Source: JACDAL01 sp963849115 (lineage in GTDB: Bacteria; Actinomycetota; CADDZG01; WHSQ01). Taken from it: a stretch of DNA of 64,000 nucleotides. The notes under the pieces were generated by a model. The model searched no databases. It saw nothing but the letters and a program-made list of their open reading frames with translations, and was not told the origin of the DNA. The translations under genes were made by a program, and so were the position numbers. Shown here one piece after another: positions 49,682 through 57,182 of this stretch. The DNA lies in the NCBI GenBank assembly GCA_963849115.1, contig CAWKGK010000009.1, positions 62,001 to 126,000 on the forward strand, given 5' to 3'. Positions within the stretch are counted from its first letter, which is position 1, and each line of letters begins with the position of its first letter.

Positions 49682-50968
49682 ATGAGCGAGATTGTGGACG
49701 TACATGCGCGCGCCATTCTCGACTCCAGGGGCAACCCGACCGTGGAGGCCGAGGTCGTGCTCGATTCGGGGGCGTTGGGTCGGGCCGCAGCCCCCTCTGG
49801 CGCCTCGACCGGTGCCGGCGAGGCCCTCGAGCTGCGCGACGGCGGCGAGCGCTTCGGCGGCAAGGGAGTCAGCCGGGCGGTCGACAACGTCAACGGCATC
49901 CTGGGCCCGCACCTGGTGGGCCGGGACGCCCTCGATCAGCGTGGGATCGACGCCTTCATGGTCGAGCTCGACGACACCGACAACAAGGCCTCGCTGGGCG
50001 CCAACGCCATCCTCGGAGTGTCGCTGGCGGTGGCCAAGGCGGCCGCTGAGGAGCTCGACCTCCCTCTCTACCGCTATCTCGGTGGGCCCGACGCCCACAT
50101 CCTGCCGGTCCCGCTGATGAACGTCATCAACGGGGGCGCTCATGCCGACAACGCCCTCGACCTGCAGGAGTTCATGCTGGTGCCCGTGGGGGCTGCGTCG
50201 TTCTCGGAAGCGCTGGAATGGGGGACCGACGTCTATAGGACGCTCAAGAAGACTCTCGGCGAGAAAAACCTCGATACCGGAGTCGGCGACGAGGGCGGTT
50301 TCGCACCCGATCTTGCCGGCAATTCCGAGGCTCTGGACCTTCTGGTAGGAGCGATCGAGGGGGCCGGATACGAACCCGGTGCCGATATCGCATTGGCGCT
50401 CGACCCCGCCACGTCCGAGTTGAGGGACGGTGATGACTACGTTCTCGCCTCCGAGGACCGAAGGCTTTCCAGCGAGGACATGATCGAGATGTGGGCCAAG
50501 TGGGTCGAGGATTATCCGGTCGTCTCGATTGAGGACGCCATGGCCGAGGATGACTGGGACGGCTGGGCAAGTCTCACCGAGCGACTGGGGGGCCGGGTCC
50601 AGCTCGTCGGTGACGACCTCTTCGTGACCAACACCGAAGTGCTCGAGCGGGGCATTCGGGAGGGTGCGGCCAACGCAATCCTCATCAAGCCCAACCAGAT
50701 AGGAAGTCTGACCGAGACGCTCGAGTGCGTTCGTGTGGCACAGCGAGCGGCGTTTGCAACCGTCATCTCGCATCGCTCTGGTGAGACCGAGGACGCGACC
50801 ATCTCGGATCTCTGCGTTGCCGTCAATGCCGGCCAGATCAAGACCGGAGCGCCGGCGCGCGGTGAGCGCACCGCCAAGTACAACCAGCTTCTGCGCATCG
50901 AGGACGGCCTGGGCGGGTCGGCTCGCTATCCGGGTCGGTTCGCATTCCGGGCGCGGTCGAAGGCGTGA
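49682..50968 (+). CDS. eno: Enolase
   Basis: 428 aa. Converts 2-phosphoglycerate to phosphoenolpyruvate. NGGAHADNALDLQEFM, GVGDEGGFAPDL (catalytic Glu), SIEDAMAEDDWDGW, VGDDLFVTN, SHRSGETED and AKYNQLLRIE (catalytic Lys) are present. AAAGGAG precedes the ATG. Its stop overlaps the next GTG (GTGA). Confidence 0.98.
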   Translation: MSEIVDVHARAILDSRGNPTVEAEVVLDSGALGRAAAPSGASTGAGEALELRDGGERFGGKGVSRAVDNVNGILGPHLVGRDALDQRGIDAFMVELDDTDNKASLGANAILGVSLAVAKAAAEELDLPLYRYLGGPDAHILPVPLMNVINGGAHADNALDLQEFMLVPVGAASFSEALEWGTDVYRTLKKTLGEKNLDTGVGDEGGFAPDLAGNSEALDLLVGAIEGAGYEPGADIALALDPATSELRDGDDYVLASEDRRLSSEDMIEMWAKWVEDYPVVSIEDAMAEDDWDGWASLTERLGGRVQLVGDDLFVTNTEVLERGIREGAANAILIKPNQIGSLTETLECVRVAQRAAFATVISHRSGETEDATISDLCVAVNAGQIKTGAPARGERTAKYNQLLRIEDGLGGSARYPGRFAFRARSKA

Positions 50969-51366
50969 GCACAATGTTGCGCACGGCGCGTCTGAGGCTC
51001 GGCGTGGGGCCGCAGATCGTTGCCGTCATCCTCATGCTCGGACTGGCTGGGGCGATGGCGATCGAACCCACTAGGAGGCTCATCGAGCAGCGGGATCGCA
51101 TCGCCCTCATGAGCCAGGACCTGGTGGCGCTGGACGACGCCAACCTCGCCCTCGAGGAAAGGATCACCCGGCTGGGCGATCGCGATTTCCTCGAGCAGAA
51201 GGCACGCGAGATGGGATTGGTGCGACGTGGGGAGAAGCTCTACGTGGTGCTTCCACCGAGCCGCAAGGTTCTGCAACGCAGGGCTCTGCGGGCCGATGGC
51301 AACCGCAGCGAAACAGAATCCGCGAACTGGCTCGAACGAGCCCTGCACTTTATCGGGGTGGGCTAG
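50965..51366 (+). CDS. FtsB/DivIC-like septum formation initiator
   Basis: 133 aa. One TM helix (about 17-33) followed by a coiled coil (RLIEQRDRIALMSQDLVALDDANLALEER read in heptads) and the DivIC motif LGDRDFLEQKAREMGLVRRGE. It should join the FtsQ/FtsL divisome subcomplex. GTG overlaps the eno stop. The eno-divIC-DUF501-ppx order is standard for actinobacteria. Confidence 0.9.
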   Translation: MSTMLRTARLRLGVGPQIVAVILMLGLAGAMAIEPTRRLIEQRDRIALMSQDLVALDDANLALEERITRLGDRDFLEQKAREMGLVRRGEKLYVVLPPSRKVLQRRALRADGNRSETESANWLERALHFIGVG

Positions 51367-51376
51367 AAAGTACGGA

Positions 51377-51871
51377 ATGCCACGCCCGCTCGACCATTCA
51401 GCTGAGGACGCAGCCCTCGTTCGCTCCCAGCTCGGCCGCGCCCCCCGAGGACGCTGGGCAGTCGCTCGCCGCTGTCACCTGGAGCTTCCCATGGTCATCG
51501 AGAGCCAGGCGCGCCTCGACGACGGCGCGCCATTCCCCACTCTGTTCTGGTTGACCTGCCCCCTACTGGTGAAGCGCGCCGGTCAGCTCGAGGCCGCTGG
51601 GTTCATGCGAGAGCTCACGCACCGGATCGCAGCCGATTCCAGTCTGCACGCACGGGTTGCGGCTGGGGCGGCCCGCTACATAGCCCGTCGCGACGCTCTC
51701 GAGGTGCTTCCGCCAAGCGCACCCCCGGGCGGGGGGCCGGACAGGATCAAGTGCCTGCATGCTCATCTTGCGCACGAGCTCGCCGATCCTCCCAACGCTG
51801 TGGGAGGGATCACGCTGGCCGCTACGGGCTGGCCGGATTGCGCGGCGCCCTGTGTAGCATCCTCCGAATGA
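51377..51871 (+). CDS. DUF501 protein
   Basis: 164 aa of the DUF501 family found between the septum-formation gene and ppx in actinobacteria. CHLELPMVIESQARLDDGAPFPTLFWLTCP and RIKCLHAHLAHELA with conserved Cys/His suggest metal binding (inference). Function unknown. ATG 51377 lies 10 nt after the upstream stop; its own stop overlaps a small ORF (ATGA). Confidence 0.9.
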   Translation: MPRPLDHSAEDAALVRSQLGRAPRGRWAVARRCHLELPMVIESQARLDDGAPFPTLFWLTCPLLVKRAGQLEAAGFMRELTHRIAADSSLHARVAAGAARYIARRDALEVLPPSAPPGGGPDRIKCLHAHLAHELADPPNAVGGITLAATGWPDCAAPCVASSE

Positions 51872-51960
51872 GCAAGTGGGGCACATCCCGCGCCGACGGG
51901 TCGTTGAACGTCGCTAAAGAGCATCCCACGAGCACTCGGCGGTGGAGAAGCGCGTCGTGA
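51868..51960 (+). CDS. Possible 30-residue small gene between DUF501 gene and ppx
   Basis: Reads MSKWGTSRADGSLNVAKEHP and ends RRWRSAS. Its ATG overlaps the DUF501 stop (ATGA) and its TGA overlaps the best ppx start (GTGA at 51957-51960), so it fills the gap exactly with 4-base overlaps on both sides. No homologue recognised. It may serve only to carry ribosomes to ppx. Confidence 0.38.
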   Translation: MSKWGTSRADGSLNVAKEHPTSTRRWRSAS

Positions 51961-52877
51961 GAGTGGCGGCAATCGACGCGGGGACGAACTCCGTGCGTCT
52001 GCTGGTGGCCGAGGACCACCCAGGAGGGATGCGAACCCTCGACCGTCGCGTGGTGATTACTCGCCTCGGGCAAGGCGTCGATCGCAGCCGACGGTTGGCC
52101 CCGGATGCGATGACGAGGACCTTGGAGACGATTGCCGATTACGCCGCCACCTGCGGCGAGTACGACGTGCGCCGTCTGAGGGTCACCGGCACCTCGGCCG
52201 TGAGGGACGCAGCGAATCGGGATGCCTTCTTTCACGCGGTGAGAGAGCTGACGGGACAGGTGCCCGAGCTGCTCACCGGCGAGCAGGAAGCGAGCGTCAC
52301 CTTCGCCGGAGTGCTCTCGGATCTGGCCGAGAGCGGGCCGATAATGGTGGTCGATATCGGGGGAGGCTCGACCGAGCTCATCTATGGACACGGGTCTCCT
52401 GAGAAGCTCACTTCGCTCGACGTGGGTTGCGTGCGAATGTTCGAGAAGCATTTGCATTCGGACCCTCCGGCAGAGTCCGAGCTCCACGCGCTGCGCACTG
52501 AGGTTTCGGACGAGTTGCACAGCTTCAGAGCGGTGTGTCCGGTCCCGCCCGGAACGCGTTTCGTCGGAGTGGCCGGAACTCTTGCCCAATTGGCGACTCT
52601 CAAGAGTGGACTACCCGTCTACGATCCCGACGTCACGCACCAGCTGGTTCTATCCCACGGCGATGTGCGCTTACTCGCCAAGAGGCTCGAAAGGCTGCCA
52701 CTGGCGCAGCGCCGCCGAATCACGGCTCTCGAGCCGGGACGCGCCGATGTCATCGTTGCCGGAGTAGAAATACTTCTCTGCATCATGGAGTCTTACGATG
52801 TGGCGGAGATCATGGTTTCGGAGAAGGACATCCTCGACGGGCTCGTGATCGAGTTGCTGGAGCGCAGCGAGCCGTGA
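51957..52877 (+). CDS. ppx: Ppx/GppA exopolyphosphatase family protein
   Basis: 306 aa ASKHA-fold phosphatase: AAIDAGTNSVRLLV (phosphate 1), VTGTSAVRDAANR, ELLTGEQEASVTFAG, VVDIGGGSTELIYG (phosphate 2), GVAGTLAQLA. It degrades polyphosphate or pppGpp. GTG 51957 gives the usual start; GTG 51942 is five codons longer. Its stop overlaps the next GTG. Confidence 0.93.
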   Translation: MRVAAIDAGTNSVRLLVAEDHPGGMRTLDRRVVITRLGQGVDRSRRLAPDAMTRTLETIADYAATCGEYDVRRLRVTGTSAVRDAANRDAFFHAVRELTGQVPELLTGEQEASVTFAGVLSDLAESGPIMVVDIGGGSTELIYGHGSPEKLTSLDVGCVRMFEKHLHSDPPAESELHALRTEVSDELHSFRAVCPVPPGTRFVGVAGTLAQLATLKSGLPVYDPDVTHQLVLSHGDVRLLAKRLERLPLAQRRRITALEPGRADVIVAGVEILLCIMESYDVAEIMVSEKDILDGLVIELLERSEP

Positions 52878-53491
52878 CCGTCTTCTATCTCGTGCGTCAC
52901 GGCGTAACCGCACACACGGGCCACAAGCTGTCGGGCTGGATGCCGGGAATTCACCTGACAGATGAAGGGCGCGGTCAAGCAGAGGCAGCGGCTGAGATGC
53001 TCGCAAGCGTTCCGTTCAAGGCCATTTACGCAAGTCCCATTGATCGCACGATGGAAACCGCGGCTCCCATTGCCCGTCTGCACGGACTCGAGATTGTCCA
53101 GTCACCAGACCTAGGCGAAGTCGAATACGGCAAGTGGTCCAACCGAACGTTCAAGACTCTGGTCAGGACCAAGCTATGGGAGAAGGTGCAACGCTATCCA
53201 TCGGGTGTCCGGTTCCCCGAGGGTGAGACATTGCGAGAAGTGCAAACGCGAGCGGTCGAGGAAGTCGAGAGGATCGCAGCGCGGCATCGCAAACAGGTCG
53301 TGTGTTGCGTGTCTCATGCCGATGTGATCCGGTTGTTGGCGGCTCACTACTTGGGTGTTCATATCGACCTGTTCCAACGGCTTATGGTGGCTCCGGCATC
53401 GGTTAGCGTCATAGCGCTGAACGACGGGAGGCCTTTGGTCGTCAGCCTCAACTCAACCCCCACGAATCCAGCGAAGGACAAGTCATCGTGA
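52874..53491 (+). CDS. Histidine-phosphatase-family putative phosphomutase (TIGR03848-like)
   Basis: 205 aa. FYLVRHGVTAHTGHKLSGW holds the catalytic RHG; YASPIDRTMETAAPIA and CCVSHADVIRLLAAHYLG complete the site. The following DUF3090 and kinase-like genes identify it as the first member of a trio recognised in actinobacteria (MSMEG_4193 type). Substrate unknown. GTG overlaps the ppx stop. Confidence 0.9.
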   Translation: MTVFYLVRHGVTAHTGHKLSGWMPGIHLTDEGRGQAEAAAEMLASVPFKAIYASPIDRTMETAAPIARLHGLEIVQSPDLGEVEYGKWSNRTFKTLVRTKLWEKVQRYPSGVRFPEGETLREVQTRAVEEVERIAARHRKQVVCCVSHADVIRLLAAHYLGVHIDLFQRLMVAPASVSVIALNDGRPLVVSLNSTPTNPAKDKSS

Positions 53492-54003
53492 TCCCAGATA
53501 TCTTTACGGCCGATTACGTCGGCGAACCGGGGAGCCGGTCGTTCTACCTGCAGGCGCGAGGGGCTGAGGGTCTGCTCAGCTTCCCGATCGAGAAGCAGCA
53601 AGTCGTCGTTCTGGCCGAGAAACTGCGCGAACTTCTGTTGCTCGTCGATGGGGATGACACCGTGACCTCTGCCGCGGCCGGACGCGACCCCGCGCTGGCG
53701 TTCACCGAGCCGGTGTCTGACGAGACGCAAGTCGGCACCATCGGCCTGGCTTACGAAGAGGACGCAGATCGTGTCGTCGTCCTTCTCCAACCCATGCCGG
53801 AGGAGAGCGACGAAGAAGAGGTGGAAATCGACGAGGCCTCGGGCATCCATCTGGAGCTGCGACGTGACCAAGTGAGGGCTTTCGTCCTGCACGCCATCGC
53901 GGTCGTAAATGAGGGCCGGGCGATATGCCAGCTTTGCGGGCTCCCCATGGATCCCGCGGGCCACAGGTGCCCGGCCTCGAACGGACACCGGCTCAGCGAT
54001 TAG
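53488..54003 (+). CDS. DUF3090 protein (TIGR03847-like)
   Basis: 171 aa. N-terminal GEPGSRSFYLQARGAEGLLSF and QVVVLAEKLREL, central acidic stretch, FVLHAIAVVNEGRAICQLCG, then C-x2-C...H-x-C zinc-ribbon ending (PMDPAGHRCPASNGH). Second member of the phosphomutase/DUF3090/kinase-like trio; GTG overlaps the previous stop. Function unknown. Confidence 0.9.
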   Translation: MIPDIFTADYVGEPGSRSFYLQARGAEGLLSFPIEKQQVVVLAEKLRELLLLVDGDDTVTSAAAGRDPALAFTEPVSDETQVGTIGLAYEEDADRVVVLLQPMPEESDEEEVEIDEASGIHLELRRDQVRAFVLHAIAVVNEGRAICQLCGLPMDPAGHRCPASNGHRLSD

Positions 54004-54014
54004 TAACGGGCACC

Positions 54015-54740
54015 ATGTCCGCTCTGGGCGACACCGTTGAACTGCTCAACACGGGAGAGATCGAGGTCTTGGGCCTGCTCCCGTATTCGTCGAACTATGT
54101 GTTTCTTACGCGCATTACGAGCGGCGAAGGCGAAGCAGCGCTTGCGGTCTACAAGCCGACGCGGGGCGAGCGGCCGCTGTGGGATTTTGCGCCGGGCAGC
54201 TTGGCCGCACGGGAGGTCGCGGCCTTCATGTTGAGCGAAGCCGCGGGCTGGGATCTGGTACCACCGACGGTGTTGCGCTCAGACGCGCCAATGGGGGCCG
54301 GCTCGCTGCAACTATTCATCGAGCACGATCCGGAACGGCATTGTTTCGTGCTCGCCGAAGAGCGACTCGACGATCTTCGGCCTTTCGCCGCGTTCGATGC
54401 CGTGATCAACAATGCGGATCGCAAGGGCGGTCACGTTGTCGAGGACTCAGACGGCAAGCTGTGGGGAGTCGACCATGGGCTTTCATTCAACGTCGAGGAC
54501 AAGTTGCGCACGGTGCTGTGGGCCTTCGCCGGCGAGCCCCTCGATGTGGCGCTAAGGGCGCGCCTTCAATGCCTGCGAGATCGCATGCGGCAGCCCGGGG
54601 GTGTGGGGCCCCGGCTTGCGCGACTATTGAGCCGGGCCGAGCTGGCTGCGACGTTGATACGCTTGGAAGCGCTACTCCGAATTGGCCGCTTCCCGGAGCC
54701 GGACCCGACCCAGCATCACCTCCCCTGGCCCCTGCTCTGA
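54015..54740 (+). CDS. PI3/4-kinase-fold protein (SCO1664/TIGR03843-like)
   Basis: 241 aa kinase-fold protein. LAVYKPTRGERPLWDF supplies the Lys; FDAVINNADRKGGHVV (D...N catalytic loop) and LWGVDHGLSFN (metal-binding Asp) follow, as in HipA/PI3K-like kinases. Third member of the trio. ATG 54015 lies 11 nt after DUF3090. Whether it phosphorylates a small molecule, lipid or protein is unknown. Confidence 0.88.
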   Translation: MSALGDTVELLNTGEIEVLGLLPYSSNYVFLTRITSGEGEAALAVYKPTRGERPLWDFAPGSLAAREVAAFMLSEAAGWDLVPPTVLRSDAPMGAGSLQLFIEHDPERHCFVLAEERLDDLRPFAAFDAVINNADRKGGHVVEDSDGKLWGVDHGLSFNVEDKLRTVLWAFAGEPLDVALRARLQCLRDRMRQPGGVGPRLARLLSRAELAATLIRLEALLRIGRFPEPDPTQHHLPWPLL

Positions 54741-54754
54741 GACCATTGGTAAGG

Positions 54755-54828
54755 GCCCCCGTATCCCAACCGGTAGAGGAAGGGCACTTAAAATGCTCAC
54801 AGTGTGGGTTCGAATCCCACCGGGGGCA
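54755..54828 (+). tRNA. tRNA with TAA anticodon (Leu-type) and short variable arm
   Basis: 74 nt, folded by hand. Acceptor GCCCCCG/CGGGGGC with discriminator A; D arm weak (TCC/GGA) with GG in the loop; anticodon stem GGGCA/TGCTC with loop CTTAAAA, so anticodon TAA; variable loop ACAGT, only 5 nt; T arm GTGGG-TTCGAAT-CCCAC. A UUA decoder should be tRNA-Leu, but bacterial tRNA-Leu normally has a long variable arm, absent here. The stems are good enough for a real gene. CCA not encoded. Confidence 0.85.
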
Positions 54829-54872
54829 CTCGAGCTTGGCTCGACGAAGAGTCGGCAGCAACATTGGCTCCC

Positions 54873-54893
54873 TACCCACATGACATGTGGGTA
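54873..54893. repeat. 21-bp perfect palindrome
   Basis: TACCCACATG-A-CATGTGGGTA, 10-bp arms around one base, 44 nt downstream of the TAA tRNA and 50 nt from the 3' end of the DUF2252 gene. It could be an operator-like site, a recombination core or a compact hairpin. No other copy was noticed. Confidence 0.6.
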
Positions 54894-54943
54894 CAGCGCC
54901 AAAGTTCGTCCGCCGAGCACGAGAACTCGGCCCGGCTAGTCGC

Positions 54944-56380
54944 TTAGGTGGCGGGAAGCACGCCGCGGGCGACGGCGGCGACCAGCGCCTGGTGGTCGCG
55001 CTCCGTCTGGTCTGCATAAGCGCGAGCAAAGCGACACATTGCCTGGTCGACCTTGTCACTCGAGCCGACGTAGCCGGCGATCATTGATGCGCCGCTGGTT
55101 CGGGCGTGGCTCTTCGCGAGCAGGAAGCCGCAGATCCCGGCATAGTCGGCCAGGGCCGGCGCGTCGATTCCATCGACTGTGATTGCGCCCTTCATATCCC
55201 TGAACTGGCGCACGTAGTACTGGTGGGCTCCCACGGTCGTCCACCCGAGCAGCGGATCGCTCACCGTCTGAAGAGCCTGTTGGTACTCCACCACCCGCTG
55301 ACCCTGGTGGACGTGCCACGCCGACTCACCGTGAACAAAGCGCGCGACTACCGAGCGGCGGGCCTGCTTGAGCTGGAGGAAAACGACATCGTCCGGGCTG
55401 CTGCCCTCGCAGAGTGCAACGTAGGCACGCAGTCCAACGGATCCGACGCCGACGACCTTGTGTGCGATGTCGACCAGGGTGTAGCCGGCCAAGACGCGCG
55501 CCCATTGCGGAGGAGTTGTCTGCAGGTAGGCGTCAAGTGCGACCGCGATCTTCTCGGCCTCGAGAGTGCCCGGACGAGTGATGAGCGGAGGTTCCTCGAT
55601 GATGCGTCGAGTTCCGTCGCGCAGTTCAGTGAACCGCGGCAGCGCCCGGTCGCTGGTGCGCCGCCTGGCTCGCGTCGCGGCTCGTTCGATCTCCTTCCGC
55701 AGCGAATGCCGCGTCGTCGTCAGCCGAAGCCGCTTGAGGTCGAGCCGCTCGTAAGAGCGGGCGAGCAGCGGCTGTTCGGCGAGATGTGAGACTTGCGTCC
55801 TGTACGAGGCGACACAACGGGCAACGGCGTCTCCGCAGGCCCCTTCGCCTGATCCGTTTTGCCGTCCGGCGACCCAGACGCTCGTCACCAGCCGGCGAAG
55901 ATCCCATTCCCAAGCACCAGGGTGGGCCTCGTCGAAGTCGTTCAGGTCAAAGACCAGCTCTCGCTCTGGTGACGCGTAGAAGCCGAAGTTGCCCAGATGG
56001 GCATCACCGCAAATGACCGGAGTGATGCCTGTAGACGGCAATCCGGCGAAGTCCTCGGCCATGATCGCGGCGGTGCCGCGAAGGAACGCATAGGGAGAGG
56101 CCATCATGCGGCTCACCCGGACCGGTATGAGCCAATCCACTCGCCCCACGTGAGACTCCACGATGTGGCGTACCGGGTCGCGACGGCTCGCTGGGGCGCG
56201 CCATGTAGCCAACGCCGACCGGGGCACCTGCTTGCGTAGGGCTCGCCCCACTGCATAGCGCTCCCGCCGTGGTGTTGCAGACCGGCGCAGCGAGGCGAAC
56301 ACCTCGCCCTCGGTCGAGGCGAGAACAACGTGCCGGCTGCGACCCGGCATGTTTTCCTTCGGCCGGCCTGGGGCTTTCAT
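54944..56380 (-). CDS. DUF2252 protein
   Basis: 478 aa. ASPYAFLRGTAAIMAEDFAGLP, CGDAHLGNFGFYASPERELVFDLNDFDEAHPG-type (GDAHLGN and DFDE blocks), SVGLRAYVALCEG and LLAKSHARTS are DUF2252 signatures. The D-x-H-x2-N and DFDE motifs recall aminoglycoside-phosphotransferase/kinase folds; the activity is unknown. ATG 56380. It is divergent from a VapBC-type pair across 89 nt. Confidence 0.92.
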   Translation of the reverse strand: MKAPGRPKENMPGRSRHVVLASTEGEVFASLRRSATPRRERYAVGRALRKQVPRSALATWRAPASRRDPVRHIVESHVGRVDWLIPVRVSRMMASPYAFLRGTAAIMAEDFAGLPSTGITPVICGDAHLGNFGFYASPERELVFDLNDFDEAHPGAWEWDLRRLVTSVWVAGRQNGSGEGACGDAVARCVASYRTQVSHLAEQPLLARSYERLDLKRLRLTTTRHSLRKEIERAATRARRRTSDRALPRFTELRDGTRRIIEEPPLITRPGTLEAEKIAVALDAYLQTTPPQWARVLAGYTLVDIAHKVVGVGSVGLRAYVALCEGSSPDDVVFLQLKQARRSVVARFVHGESAWHVHQGQRVVEYQQALQTVSDPLLGWTTVGAHQYYVRQFRDMKGAITVDGIDAPALADYAGICGFLLAKSHARTSGASMIAGYVGSSDKVDQAMCRFARAYADQTERDHQALVAAVARGVLPAT

Positions 56381-56449
56381 CGCGGCTGAGCTTATCCCGC
56401 CTCCCTACGCAGCCCTCAACGCCGTTCGGCCACCCATGCATGTTGGCGG

Positions 56450-56472
56450 CATGTGATAATGTGCTTCACATG
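56450..56472 (+). promoter_or_regulatory. Operator/-10 box overlapping antitoxin start
   Basis: Perfect inverted repeat CATGTGA(N9)TCACATG whose right arm contains the antitoxin ATG (56470). GATAAT at 56455-56460 is a likely -10 box 9 nt before the ATG, so the mRNA would start at or near the start codon (leaderless). Position fits autoregulation by the antitoxin. Confidence 0.6.
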
Positions 56473-56697
56473 TCTAAGATGATTCAGATTCGCAACGTGC
56501 CCGAAGACCTGCATCGGGCCTTGAAGGCCCGGGCTGCCAGGCTGGGAATGTCGCTTTCCGACTACCTGCTGTCGGAGATGGAGATGGTTGCGGAGAAACC
56601 AACCCTGGCCGAGCTGCTCGAGCGGCTCCAGGATAGGAAGCCGGTGAAGGTTGACGAATCCTCCTCCACTGTTATCCGCCGGCACCGAGATAGTTGA
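56470..56697 (+). CDS. vapB: Ribbon-helix-helix antitoxin (FitA/VapB type)
   Basis: 75 aa. MIQIRNVPEDLHRALKARAA then GMSLSDYLLSEM is the ribbon-helix-helix DNA-binding domain of FitA-type antitoxins; the C-terminal ELLERLQDRKPVKV region would wrap the toxin. There is no Shine-Dalgarno sequence, and a -10-like box is 9 nt upstream, so translation is probably leaderless. Its stop overlaps the toxin's TTG start (TTGA). Confidence 0.88.
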   Translation: MSKMIQIRNVPEDLHRALKARAARLGMSLSDYLLSEMEMVAEKPTLAELLERLQDRKPVKVDESSSTVIRRHRDS

Positions 56698-57107
56698 TAG
56701 TCCTCGACGCCTCGGCCGCCGTTGACCTCCTCTTGCAGGTTCAGCCGAATGCGGGCGTTATCGGGGCGCGGCTGAGTCGAGTCGGCGAGAGCCTTCACAC
56801 GCCCGCAATTTTCGATGCAGAGGTGCTGCAGGTTTTTCACCGTTACTGGCTTCGCAAGCTCCTCTCGCCGTCCCGAGCTCGACTGGCTCTGGATGACCTG
56901 AGCGACCTGAGGATCACACGCTATCCGATTGCTCCCCTGACGGGGCGAATGTGGAATCTGAGACAGAACCTGTCGGCCTTCGATGCGGCGTACATCGCCC
57001 TTGCTGAGGCGCTTGACGCACCGCTCATCACCACCGATGTGAGGCTCGCGCGCACTCCACGGCATAGGGCCAGGGTCGAAGGCTACCCAAGCGAGCCGAG
57101 TAAGTAA
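56694..57107 (+). CDS. vapC: PIN-domain toxin (VapC)
   Basis: 137 aa PIN-domain RNase. Acidic residues at the expected places: IVLDASAAVDLL (first Asp), FDAEVLQV (Glu), SAFDAAYIALAEAL (Asp) and ITTDVRLA (last Asp). VapC toxins cleave specific tRNAs or rRNA. TTG start overlaps the antitoxin stop, securing ordered translation. All four acidic positions are kept, so it is probably active. Confidence 0.9.
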   Translation: MIVLDASAAVDLLLQVQPNAGVIGARLSRVGESLHTPAIFDAEVLQVFHRYWLRKLLSPSRARLALDDLSDLRITRYPIAPLTGRMWNLRQNLSAFDAAYIALAEALDAPLITTDVRLARTPRHRARVEGYPSEPSK

Positions 57108-57182
57108 GCCCGGCAGAGCATCAAAGCTCGCGCGGACGCGCTGTGCTCCCTGCCCGGCGCCACCGGGGGACCCCCGTGCTCC

